Of a DNA stretch of 64,000 nucleotides, positions 1 through 9,098 are shown piece after piece; the stretch's first letter is position 1, and every line of letters begins with the position of its first letter. The position numbers were made by a program, and so were the translations under genes. The notes under the pieces were generated by a model that was given only the letters and a program-made list of their open reading frames with translations, had not been told where the DNA came from and searched no databases. Source of the DNA: Agriotes lineatus (lineage: Eukaryota > Arthropoda > Insecta > Coleoptera > Elateridae); contig CALNHX010002828.1 in the NCBI GenBank assembly GCA_940337035.1, positions 1-64,000 on the forward strand, in the 5' to 3' direction.

Positions 1-55
1 GTCAGATAGACGCAAAACCTAACCTCGAATTTGAATGACAGTGCCACCAATACTG
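1..55. repeat. Partial copy of the palindromic MITE found at 57196-57419
   Basis: The stretch reading aaaacctaacctcgaattt, followed by agtgccaccaatactgtta, closely follows the centre and right arm of the 224-bp palindrome at 57196-57419. The left part of this copy, if present, lies outside the window. No coding potential is seen. The assignment rests on visual matching of about 50 bases. Confidence 0.5.
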
Positions 56-153
56 TTATTTTTATTTAATTCTTAAAACATAAAATGAACAACTGAACAG
101 AATAACCTCCGGGTGCAATACGATAGCATTACATACAACTAAAAAGTAGGTGC

Positions 154-590
154 TATTAAGCTAGCAGGCACTTGGCGGCAGCACCATATCAGCCTTAGCA
201 GGTCATTTGTAGCTTTTTGAAGCTTTTTTGTTACGCTAGTCCCACTTTTGTAGCCTCTACCAGTTCCGAGAAAAACGAGAAACTGCTAGCTTAAATATTA
301 ATTGTAGCGGTACAAGCTCGGGCCCGGCTAGTTTTTTGTAACTTTTTTGTAGCTTTTTTGTTACGTAGGTCCCATTTTTGTAGCCCTTACTAGTTCCGAG
401 AAAAACGAGAAACTGCTATCTTAAATTTAAATTGTAGCGGCACAAGCTCGGACCCGGCTAGTTTGATGGGGGGTGGGGGGAGTGGCACGGCCTTGAACTT
501 TGTTAATTATTTCGGTAAATATGTGAATCCCCAAGGGACATCTCGTGCCACGGAACTATTCCCTTCTCAATACAAACAGCCCTTCGTTAT
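154..590. repeat. Left inverted arm of the foldback element, two repeat units
   Basis: Carries two of the 130-bp units in the orientation opposite to the right arm. They are followed by a G-rich stretch (465-482) and a unique segment ending cccttcgttat, which pairs with ataacgaaggg at the inner edge of the right arm. Confidence 0.8.
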
Positions 591-1849
591 TTGCGCAAAC
601 CTAGCATATTGCCTGTATTCATTAATATTATTACAGACGCATTCTCTCGTTGATGCGACTTGATGATTGGAGCAATTGCCGTAACTATATGTTCATTTTT
701 CTCTTTTACTCACTCACATACTCAATCTTTCCTACACCGTTCCCTAATGTACTGAGTTATTCAACCAATCAACCAGGCCAAGTACCCCTTCATGTACCTC
801 TCGCTGAAATTGTTAATATAGAACATGTTTATAGAGTGTATCTCGCGAGACCATCCAGTCTTAGGTGGTAATCAGGACATAGTTCTAAGCCTGTGCTGAT
901 TAAGGATATCGAGAATAAGGTGAATTGCACAACTATGGTCACATTTGAGGAGTGCAATACTTTTCTACATACATAAACATGTTCCAAGTTTTTTGTTTGT
1001 GCACTATAGATGCCAAGGTATCATTTTTTAAATTTTACCGGCTCGTCCCCGTCATTTTTTTAAAGAAAAAAACCGCTGCTTTGAGGGGAAATTTCCATTT
1101 ATAAGTACCTAAAATGGTCAGCTATATGTGCGATCCATGCACATGCCCCACATGACGGCATGTGGTCGGAAGGTTAAGCCATGGTCGCCTGAGTAAGTTT
1201 GTCTGACAACGCTTGGTATTGTTCACTTCTGATTTTATTATTTCCGTGGAATTGTCGAGTATATGGATTCTTATAATAGAAATTGTTACAAAGTCTTTAA
1301 GAACAGTTTGAAGATGAAGAAAGCATTTCTTCAATTACCAAGATTACATGATTGTCATCAAAACATAAACATCCTACGCAAAGGCATAATTGTATTTATT
1401 ATTTATAACATAAATCGGAAAAAGATATACAACTTAAAATAAAATAATAATAAAAGATAATATTTATTGATCTAGAGTTCTTTCTCGTTATTGACTTTAG
1501 GCGCTCAGGTTAATATAAATCAGTAGACGAGGGACTATTCTATGCGTTTCTTTCCTTGTAGTACTCTTTGTGCTGTTGGGTAGGTCATCGATTTCTTTCC
1601 ACGTACTTGACGCCCACCGATGAATTAACGCAGTATAATGACTCATCTCTGAATTTCGGTTAAGTAATGATGCCTGTGGATTTTTTCGCAAAAAATCGAC
1701 GGTCTTTATTTTATGCGCCAGGCGCGTATTTGCAAAGTAAAAAATATCTGCTAGCGCTATCTTTGTTATGTAAAAAAAACTTAAGATTCTCTTGCGCTGC
1801 ACATGGAACACGTTTCTAGGATCTAGCGTAGTACATCGAAATCTCACAA

Positions 1850-2000
1850 CTCTCCGCTGTGAGAAAATGTTTTGGATATCGAAGTGTCACACCCCCCCCC
1901 CCCCCCTTCCTCTTGTGGGACCTAAAAATTTTTCCGAAAATCGAAGATTCACACCTCCGCTGCGGGACTTGGAAAATTTTTCGGAAATCGAAGGGTCACC
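1850..2000. repeat. Three short degenerate tandem units and a C homopolymer
   Basis: Three units of roughly 55-70 bp share the core atcgaag-n-n-tcac, each preceded by an A/T-rich stretch like gggacctaaaaattttt. A C tract of about 15 bases (around 1891-1905) interrupts the first unit. They lie inside the foldback element, just ahead of its right arm. Confidence 0.6.
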
Positions 2001-2005
2001 CCACA

Positions 2006-2979
2006 TATAACGAAGGGCTGTTTGTATTGAGAAGGGAATAGTCCCGTGGCACGAGATGTCCCTTGGGGATTCACATATTTACCGAAATAATTAACAAAGT
2101 TCAAGGCCGTGCCACTCCCCCCCCCCCCCCCCCCCCCGCCCCCCATCAAACTAGGCGGGTCCGAGCTTGTGCCGCTACAATTTAAATTTAAGCTAGCAGT
2201 TTCGCGTTTTTCTCGGAACTAGTAAGGGCTACAAAAATGGGACCTACGTAACAAAAACGCTACAAAAAAGTTACAAAAAACTAGCCGAGCCGGAGCTTGT
2301 GCCGCTACAATTAATATTTAAGCTAGCAGTTTCGCGTTTTTCTCGGAACTAGTAAGGGCTACAAAAATGGGACCTACGTAACAAAAAAGCTACAAAAAAG
2401 TTACAAAAAACTAGGCGGGCCCGAGCTTGTGCCGCTACAATTAATATTTAAGCTAGCAGTTTCGCGTTTTTCTCGGAACTAGTAAGGGCTACAAAAATGG
2501 GACCTACGTAACAAAAAAGCTACAAAAAAGTTACAAAAAACTAGGCGGGCCCGAGCTTGTGCCGCTACAATTAATATTTAAGCTAGCAGTTTCGCGTTTT
2601 TCTCGGAACTAGTAAGGGCTACAAAAATGGCACCTACGTAACAAAAAAGCTACAAAAAAGTTACAAAAAACTAGCCGAGCCCGAGCTTGTGCCGCTACAA
2701 TTAATATTTAAGCTAGCAGTTTTGCGTTTTTCTCGGAACTAGTAAGGGCTACAAAAATGGGACCTACGTAACAAAAAAGCTACAAAAAAGTTACAAAAAA
2801 CTAGGCGGGCCCGAGCTTGTGCCGCTACAATTAATATTTAAGCTAGCAGTTTCGCGTTTTTCTCGGAACTGGTAGAGGCTACAAAAGTGGGACTAGCGTA
2901 ACAAAAAAGCTTCAAAAAAGCTACAAATGACCTGCTAAGGCTGATATGGTGCTGCCGCCAAGTGCCTACTAGCTTAATA
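2006..2979. repeat. Right inverted arm with six tandem 130-bp units
   Basis: The word gagcttgtgccgctacaa recurs at 2163, 2293, 2423, 2553, 2683 and 2813, an exact 130-bp period. Units are nearly identical, differing at single positions such as ctaggcgggc versus ctagccgagc. The inner part of the arm (2006-2148) pairs with 463-590 and contains a C homopolymer of about 21 bases. The left arm has only two units, so the arms have expanded unequally. Confidence 0.9.
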
Positions 2980-3268
2980 AACCTTAAAAAGTAGTGGTTA
3001 GAAAGCATTCATAAATTAGGAACTATTCCATAGCCATACTAGACGAAAATCATTTTTGATCATACTCTACAATTTCAGCTGGTTGTGATGAAATACATAG
3101 TTGTTGATTTTTCAGTTTCGTTTATAAAGCTTTTGTACCTTAAATAAATGTTGTTTAAATAATAGTTGGCTACCTTACGCACTTTACCGTCGCCAGAGCA
3201 AAACATTTATTCATCTATAAAACAACAAAAACCTTATTATGCGATTCGGTACTATAATAGTATTCTCT

Positions 3269-3280
3269 GTATATAAATTT
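3269..3280 (+). promoter_or_regulatory. TATA-like box ahead of the orphan signal-peptide exon
   Basis: The sequence gtatataaattt lies about 80 bp before the ATG at 3352. The spacing is close to that in the two OBP genes (76 and 70 bp). A TATA box alone is weak evidence in AT-rich DNA. Confidence 0.35.
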
Positions 3281-3351
3281 GCTACAGAATTGTATTTAAA
3301 AATTATAGCAGGATTATTAGCAGCATCCTACTTCGTTTACTTTAAAAAAAG

Positions 3352-3474
3352 ATGAAGTTCTTCTCTTTACTGAGCATAATTTTAATCAAGTTTGTCTGCT
3401 GCCAAATTAGCCTGGCTGCAGTTGCCTGTTTCCAAATTAGAAACACTTTAAGGTATTTACAGAAGATCAATTAA
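3352..3474 (+). pseudogene. Signal-peptide-like orphan exon, possible OBP relic
   Basis: An ATG opens a 40-codon frame whose first 23 residues (MKFFSLLSIILIKFVCCQIS, then LAA) look like a secretory signal peptide with a small-residue cleavage site. This is the size of exon 1 in the two OBP genes, and the element lies 555 bp upstream of OBP gene 1 with a TATA-like box at the same relative distance. However, the base after the LAA codons is not a good donor (gttgcc). The nearest good donor (aag|gtattt) would give phase 2 instead of phase 0. No matching second exon is visible. It may be a decayed duplicate or a chance frame. Confidence 0.3.
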
Positions 3475-3830
3475 TTTATCCTGTAATTAAATTCTACCCA
3501 AAATTTGGCTAAAAAGTTTCCGGATAGTACTAATATCTCATTCGAATTTATTTAAAATCTGTTTTAAACTACAGAATATAATGTTATTAGCAATTTTGCA
3601 GCGTCACTGAAATCAGCTCATTTTTCTATTAGGATAATACAAAGCGACATTGTTTTCATTCAAGGATGGTGTGATCCAGTTTATCTGAAATCATTGATCA
3701 TAATAACCCATCATCAACTCTCATAGCACAATATTTATTTTCTACTCATTATGATAGAATGAGTAAGCTGAAGATTTTTATCTCTCAACGAAGGTTTCAA
3801 TGCTTTCCTGTAAACCTTGAATTCGAACGG

Positions 3831-3838
3831 TATATAAT
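3831..3838 (+). promoter_or_regulatory. TATA box of OBP gene 1
   Basis: The sequence tatataat lies 76 bp ahead of the ATG at 3907. This implies a 5' leader of about 45 nt if transcription starts about 30 bp downstream. It is supported by the similar arrangement at OBP gene 2. Confidence 0.6.
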
Positions 3839-3906
3839 CAGGACTAGGCTGTTCCACTATATTATTTTTTCGGAGTTGGAGATATTGTTAGTGATACACT
3901 ATCGAT

Positions 3907-6900
3907 ATGAAACCAGTGTTAATTCTATTTGTATGTGTTTTCGTGGGTTACACTTTTGCTGCGGTAAGCAAACCTATTTATCCTTGATGTTAAAAAATCT
4001 ATTCAATGCTGTGATTATGTTCTTGTACAACAATCATTGCAATTAAATAATAAAATTGTATTAATATTGCAGAGGTAGCTTCTTGCGACTGCTAATTATC
4101 TATAAAACTATTTCTAGGTAGAAATTCATTTTGAAAGAATAAATTAATCAGTAATTAAAAAGTATAAAGGGTGGATTTATGCATTAAAAGTACAACATAC
4201 ATATTTGAGATTTGTTTAATAAATGGGAGATTACATATAGTTACTGTGAAGTTGTGAATATTTTATTAGAAAGGTTCAAGCATATGAATTAATTTGGTTG
4301 GGATAGTTGTTTGGTAATATCAGGGCTTAGATCTTAATTTGTATTAAATGACAATCGGAATAAGTAAAGTGAACGCCAGACCCGAATGATTATTTGAAAA
4401 AGTCAATTATAAAATAACAGAATGAAATATATCATATGGATGTGTATCCAGAAGTATTAGCTTGTAATGAATTTGGTATAATAATTATGGCTAGGAAAAG
4501 TGAAAATATATTAAAAATAACAACGAAATTGTTTCCAAAATGTAAAACGTGTTTGTAATAAAAGTAAATTTTAAATAATAAAAACCCTTTACTAAAGGAT
4601 GTATATTACCTGGTTGGAGTATTAAAGGGAGTGTTTAATTAAAATTAGTAAAAAGAAGATAAAAACGAATTTTAAAAAACTATGTGTAATATAGAAGAGT
4701 ACAAATGGTTCAAAGAAGAATGAGAATAACTAAGAATAATTAAAAATAGTTTTAATGGAATAATAACGTCTGCAGAGGATTTGGATAAACTGAACATAAG
4801 TCAATATTAGGTATCCTTTTGATTCAGAACTTCATATGAGTGGCTGTCAGGTAAATACATCTATAATTAAGCCGAAATTGGATGCATACTGCATGTGAAT
4901 AAACGTTTGGATTTGGGCGAGCTTGTAATCAAATGGATTTCTGCGTCTAGTTTAAATTTTGACTTGCGTAGCATCAGTGTTCTTGTGAGATGTCTGAACT
5001 GTTCTGTATTAATTGGATTGGATAAAGAAGGAGAGCGGGTTGGACAGCTGGTGGCTTGGTGGCTGTTTACAAGGAGGGCGATTCTGGTAGACTGGGATTG
5101 TGTGCAGTAATGGTGTCTGAATTGGAATTATACAGGAGGACATCAGCATATGCAGCTGAGGTTGACTTGGATCAGGACTGCAGAGGAGTGATTACTTGGT
5201 GTTAAAGATGAGAGCTGATCTTCAGTGTGTAGGTCATCTCAGAAGTATGGTTGATGATTGGAGCTTTCACCGCAGCTGTAAGTCAAGTCGTTCCTTTACA
5301 CATTCAGTCACAGGGTTGGGAACATTTATGGAACTACAAGTGGAGTCAATTAGATACAGCTACAGTTATAGATGTTGAAATGAGCTTATTTAATTAGCAG
5401 TTCCGAGGGTGCAGTGTGGGCTGCTGGCTTATATCGAGCTGACGTATTAAGTGGAGTTTGTGACAGGTATATATAAATAAAGTCCTTAATAGTGACTAAA
5501 TTACATACTTGAAGGAACTACTTACTTTAATAGATATTTGAAATAATAATATGTGTAACAGCTATCATTTGGTTGACCTTTCACTTTCATGAAGTTTAAA
5601 GGTAGTCTTTCTCATAGAGCAAAAGAGAAATAAACTAAATAGAAAATTTATAAAAGAGCATATATCTAACACTAACTTATTAAAAGAAAAGGTTATTTCA
5701 ATACAAGAATAAGATCATATTAGCTTAAATATTTTTAAAACTACCCGATTTAATTAGATTGAGTAAACTGAACAGCACCGTAAGGAGTTGTATAGCAATA
5801 TATTACGAACGAACTGTTTTTTTTTAAATGCCACCAAGTTAACCATTAGCATTCTAAATTAAAACATTGAAAATAATACACTGCTCAAAAAAATTAGGGA
5901 AACACTTTTTTGAAGGGCGTATAAGTTTTCCAGAAAATAACGGAAGCAGAATATTTTCTTGTTATAGTATTCTCTAGACTTGTATTGACAAAGTGCAAAA
6001 AGAATTACGGTGATTCGTTTGCTCGTTTTCTTCGTAGACGCCAAAATGTATAGAAAGTCTCAAAACAAAGTGGTTTTTGACCACAAAGCAAACATCCGAA
6101 GCTCATCAAATTAGTCATTGGACACAGGAAACGTCAGTTTTAACTTTTTCACTGTTTCTGAGTTCAAAATGCGTTATTTAAGTGACATTGAAGTCGCGAG
6201 GGCTGTTGCTTTGCTTGAAGATGGTCGATATATGCGGTATGTAGCAAACCATCTCCAATCACCTCCATATGTTATCTGCAGAGGATGGCATGGGTACCGA
6301 GAAGCGGGTAGATATTCCAGGAGAACTGGACAAGGCCGTACAAGAAAAACTACCCCTCGGGACGACCTGTATATTGTGAATTCTTGTCTTCGCCGACGAA
6401 CTGCTACTGCTCTTGAGTTACAAAAACTACTCCGAAGTTCCACCAGTGTAACAATTTCCGATCAGACGATTAGAAGACGACTCAAAGAAGTCAATCTGAC
6501 TTCTCGCAAGTCTGTGCGAGCTCCTTGCTTAACCAGGAATCATAAAGTTATCCGTCTAAACTTTGCTCGTGAACATGTGCAATGGCGACTTCGACAATGG
6601 AGATCTGTGCTTTTTACTGACGGGTGGCGGTTTTGTCTAACTCGTTGCGATTGTCGTATACGAGTGTACAGACGTCCTGGAGAGCGATACACTGCGGCGT
6701 GTACACAGCAAGTGGACCGATTCATAGCTGGATCGGTCATGGTTTGGGGTGGCATCAGTATAGACGGTCGCACCGACTTGGTTGTTCCCCAACGTCTCAA
6801 TGCACAAATTTCTGTTGATATGATTCCTTAAGAGCATGTTGTGCCATTTGTGAGCAATTTCGGCGATGGCTTCATCCTACAACAGGATAATTGTAGATTA

Positions 6901-8483
6901 CATACCGCAAATTTAACAACAAATTTTCTCCAGGAACAAGAAATCCAGATGATGGGGTGATCAGCCATGAGTCCATACTTAAATTCCATCGAACACGTTT
7001 GGGATTTATTCGACAGCCGTATTAGGAAGCGTCCTGCTGCACCTCAGACTCTTCAGGGGTTGGCCGAGGTCCTTGTGGAAGAATTGTGAAATTTACCGCA
7101 AGACATGTTAAGACGTCTCATTCGCAACATGCCTCGACGATGTCACGTTGTCACTGATGATAATGGAGGGCACACGAGCTACTAAAACTCGGTATTCGAG
7201 CGCTAACAGAATTTCTATTACATTTTAAGTGATGAATCGCATTTCGATTTTGGTAGTCATCTCAATCGTTTGGTGTTACTCAAAAAAACCGTTAATTTAC
7301 AGCATATTTATTGTTTGTATCTTGTTAAGTAATGTTGAAAGAACAATATACTAACGTTGATATTTGCGTCTTTATTTAATTTGAAAATTTCTGCACAGCT
7401 GCAAAAGTGTTCCCCTAATTTTTTTGAGCAGTGTAGTTTCGCAATTGTTGCAGAATTTGAATGACAATGAATTTACGTTGACGTACTATTTGAAACAAAT
7501 AATAACAATGCTACTAGGCCACTTTTAGACACATAATATCAATTCTACCTTGCAGGGTGCTAAAATTTAACATGGTAATGGTGAAATTAAGATTGTTTTT
7601 TTAATGTATAGATGCCTACAATTTTAATGCACTCGTATTGTAACTTAAATCGAATTTCGTTAAACGTTTCATAATTTCAAATAGAACTATGAAATAGATT
7701 GTTAAAAATTTTTCGTGCATTGAATGTCAATGGACTTAATAATTGTAGGGAATAAATTCTTACTAGACCGATGAAATATGTTATTTAATTGTGATATAAT
7801 TAGTTAGTTACAGTAGTTAGGCTTAAATTTAAATATAAAGCATAGCCATGGTAATAGAAAAACAAATTTACTACACAATTATCCCAAAAAAATTATTCAT
7901 AGGTCACTGACAGTAATAACGGAATTAATGTGGCTTGGGAATTGGAATCAGCTACTGCTAACTATTTTGAACCTAATAAAATCTATTGATCTAGCTGTTT
8001 TACAATCACTTACATACTTTATATTTCACATTTGCAGTTGAAAATCAGGTATTCAATTTCTAAGAATTCGGCGGTTTATAATTCATGCTGTTTATGAAAC
8101 TTGATGTTTTGCTTGATAGTACCGAACGTTTTATATTCAAATTGCAGAAGACAACTAAAGATTTCGAGAAGACGATGAAGGATAACCAGGAAACGTGCGT
8201 CAAGGAGTCAGGCGTGACGCCTGAATCGGCGGCCAAGAGCATGAAGGGTGACTTTGCAAATGATAAGAAACTCAACTGCTACCTGAAATGCATGTTCATC
8301 AAGGCTGGCTACATGAACGCGGACGGTACAGTAAACGCCGAATACATGAAGAATAACCCCCGGCCAGATATCGACGCCAGCAGAGCTTCCGCAATTGTGG
8401 ATAAGTGCAAGAACCCCTCAGGAGCCGATGCTTGCGAAAAAGCTAGAACTTTGGCAAATTGCGTCAATGATTCTTTGAATTAA
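3907..8483 (+). CDS. Odorant-binding protein (classical, six-cysteine), two exons
   Basis: Insect OBPs are small secreted carriers of hydrophobic ligands, best known from sensillar lymph. Exon 1 (3907-3963) encodes 19 residues, MKPVLILFVCVFVGYTFAA, a complete signal peptide, and ends at a gtaagc donor. A phase-0 intron (3964-8147, 4184 bp) ends in attgcag. Exon 2 (8148-8483) encodes 111 residues beginning KTTKDFEKTM, for 130 residues in all, normal for the family. The cysteine pattern is C-x26-C-x3-C-x38-C-x8-C-x8-C, which fits classical OBPs. The upstream in-frame ATG at 8085 lies in the intron and would give no signal peptide, so it was not used. The intron is inflated by an old repeat and a dead Tc1 element. 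A related gene lies 12.5 kb downstream in the same direction. Ligand and tissue cannot be read from sequence. Confidence 0.93.
4050..5700 (+). repeat. Old dispersed repeat in the OBP intron, copy 1
   Basis: Stretches of this region match the reverse complement of 39.3-41.5 kb in the same order. Examples are gtggatttatgcatt against atggatttacagaat, agaaaggttcaagcatatga against agaaaggttttggcatatga, and gcagctgtaagtcaagtcg against gcagctgtaagtcg. The two copies are substantially diverged. No coding domain or terminal structure is evident, so the class is unknown. The repeat probably runs a little beyond 5700 and is broken there by the Tc1 insertion. Confidence 0.65.
5879..7433 (+). mobile_element. 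Tc1-type transposon, 1555 bp, in the OBP gene 1 intron
   Basis: Terminal inverted repeats begin cactgctcaaaaaaatta on the left and end ttttttgagcagtg on the right. A TA dinucleotide lies on each side (5877-5878 and 7434-7435), as expected for Tc1/mariner target duplication. It encodes one transposase frame on the + strand, the same strand as the host OBP gene, now interrupted by stops. Confidence 0.93.
6169..7185 (+). pseudogene. Tc1 transposase, three in-frame stops
   Basis: A single reading frame of 338 codons starts at MRYLSDIEVARAVALLEDGR and has the usual Tc1 length. It shows an N-terminal helix-turn-helix region followed by a DDE-type catalytic region. FTDGWRF corresponds to the first catalytic Asp, QQDNCRLHTA to the second, and SPYLNSIEHVWD to the final acidic residue. 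Stops interrupt it at 6829 (TAA), 6958 (TGA in place of a Trp codon) and 7087 (TGA). No frameshift is needed, so decay has been by point mutation. It cannot make full-length transposase. Confidence 0.92.
7436..8147 (+). other. Remainder of the OBP gene 1 intron, no feature seen
   Basis: AT-rich sequence between the Tc1 element and the exon 2 acceptor. The open frame from 8085 to 8147 is in phase with exon 2 only by chance. No repeat or RNA gene was recognised here. Confidence 0.5.
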
Positions 8484-8556
8484 CTGTTTTAGTACTAATT
8501 GTTTATTTAACACTAAATCGTGGTTGTGGAAGGTGTAACATAATAATTACATTACA

Positions 8557-8562
8557 AATAAA
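8557..8562 (+). terminator. Polyadenylation signal of OBP gene 1
   Basis: aataaa lies 74 bp after the end of the stop codon, a usual distance for a short insect 3' UTR. Confidence 0.7.
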
Positions 8563-8815
8563 ATTGCGTGAGAGAAAAAGTATACCTAGCGTTTCAACTA
8601 CTATACGTTGTATTTATAATATCTTTGTGATGTTGCAATAACCAATTTTTTTATATTTTTGATTTTATACGCTTTTGCCTTACTTAGGTCAAGTTTTGCT
8701 AAATTACTATTTCCAATTATTCGTCCTTTAACGGCGGCTAAAGAAGATCAAGGTTCCGCTTAATTGTTCGAGTAATCATAAAAAATACAACTCCGAAAAC
8801 AACATACATCTATTG

Positions 8816-8868
8816 TTCTCTGAATGTCATTTTTTGGCAGTGATCTATTATGATATGTTTTTTTAAAT
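8816..8868 (-). repeat. Inverted 5' duplicate of the Penelope coding start
   Basis: Read on the - strand this gives aacatatcataatagatcac and then caaaaaatgacattcagaga, matching 9088-9131 with only a few changes. It lies directly against the 13-bp target duplication, so it belongs to the inserted element and not to the flank. Confidence 0.85.
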
Positions 8869-9098
8869 ATATAACCGTCCTGGTGGCCTAGTGGTTAGAG
8901 TGGCAGAGTAGTAATCACAGCGATCAGCGGTCCCGGGTTCAAACCGCGGGGAAGGCACTAATTTACGTCGAAAAATTACAATATCAATCCTTTTCAGCAC
9001 TAACCAGGAACACCTGAAGAGGGGAGTAGATCAAAACTCCCCAAACGTTATGTGATTTACACCCTAGACAGTTGAAAAAGTTCGAAAAACATATCATA
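8863..9098 (+). repeat. Left terminal repeat (pLTR) with tRNA-like pol III boxes
   Basis: This is a direct copy of 11521-11757. Near its start it holds an A-box-like tggcctagtgg (8884-8894) and a B-box-like gggttcaaacc (8935-8945), 40 bp apart, as in tRNA genes and tRNA-derived SINEs. Further on, ctgaaga (9014-9020) is followed by a 7-bp hairpin (ggggagt/actcccc with an 8-nt loop) and aaac. This is reminiscent of a hammerhead ribozyme core. Confidence 0.75.

Larger units (their letters stand above)
154..2979. mobile_element. Foldback-type DNA transposon with unequal inverted arms
   Basis: Two inverted arms, 154-590 and 2006-2979, bracket a 1.4-kb middle. The outermost sequence (tattaagctag, then aggcacttggcggcagcacc) reappears as its reverse complement at 2960-2979. 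The ten bases taaaaagtag occur just outside each arm (140-149 and 2985-2994) and are a plausible target-site duplication. Long arms made of tandem repeats with a 9-10 bp duplication resemble Foldback or Mutator-like elements; this family is assigned by architecture only. The middle has no recognisable transposase, so the copy is probably non-autonomous. Short open frames inside it (for example 1497-1847 on the - strand) match nothing I recognise. Confidence 0.75.

Noticed and set aside
2163..2930. CRISPR-like array
   Set aside because: The 130-bp units are contiguous and nearly identical, with no unique spacers, and form the arm of an inverted-repeat transposon in eukaryotic DNA.
8085..8147. 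Using ATG 8085 as the start of OBP gene 1
   Set aside because: It would replace the signal peptide with MLFMKLDVLLDSTERFIF-like sequence. A clean acceptor (attgcag) at 8147 joins exon 2 in phase to the signal-peptide exon at 3907.
8884..8945. Genuine tRNA gene
   Set aside because: A and B boxes are present, but I could not fold a normal acceptor stem and anticodon arm. The sequence is part of the Penelope terminal repeat and occurs twice.
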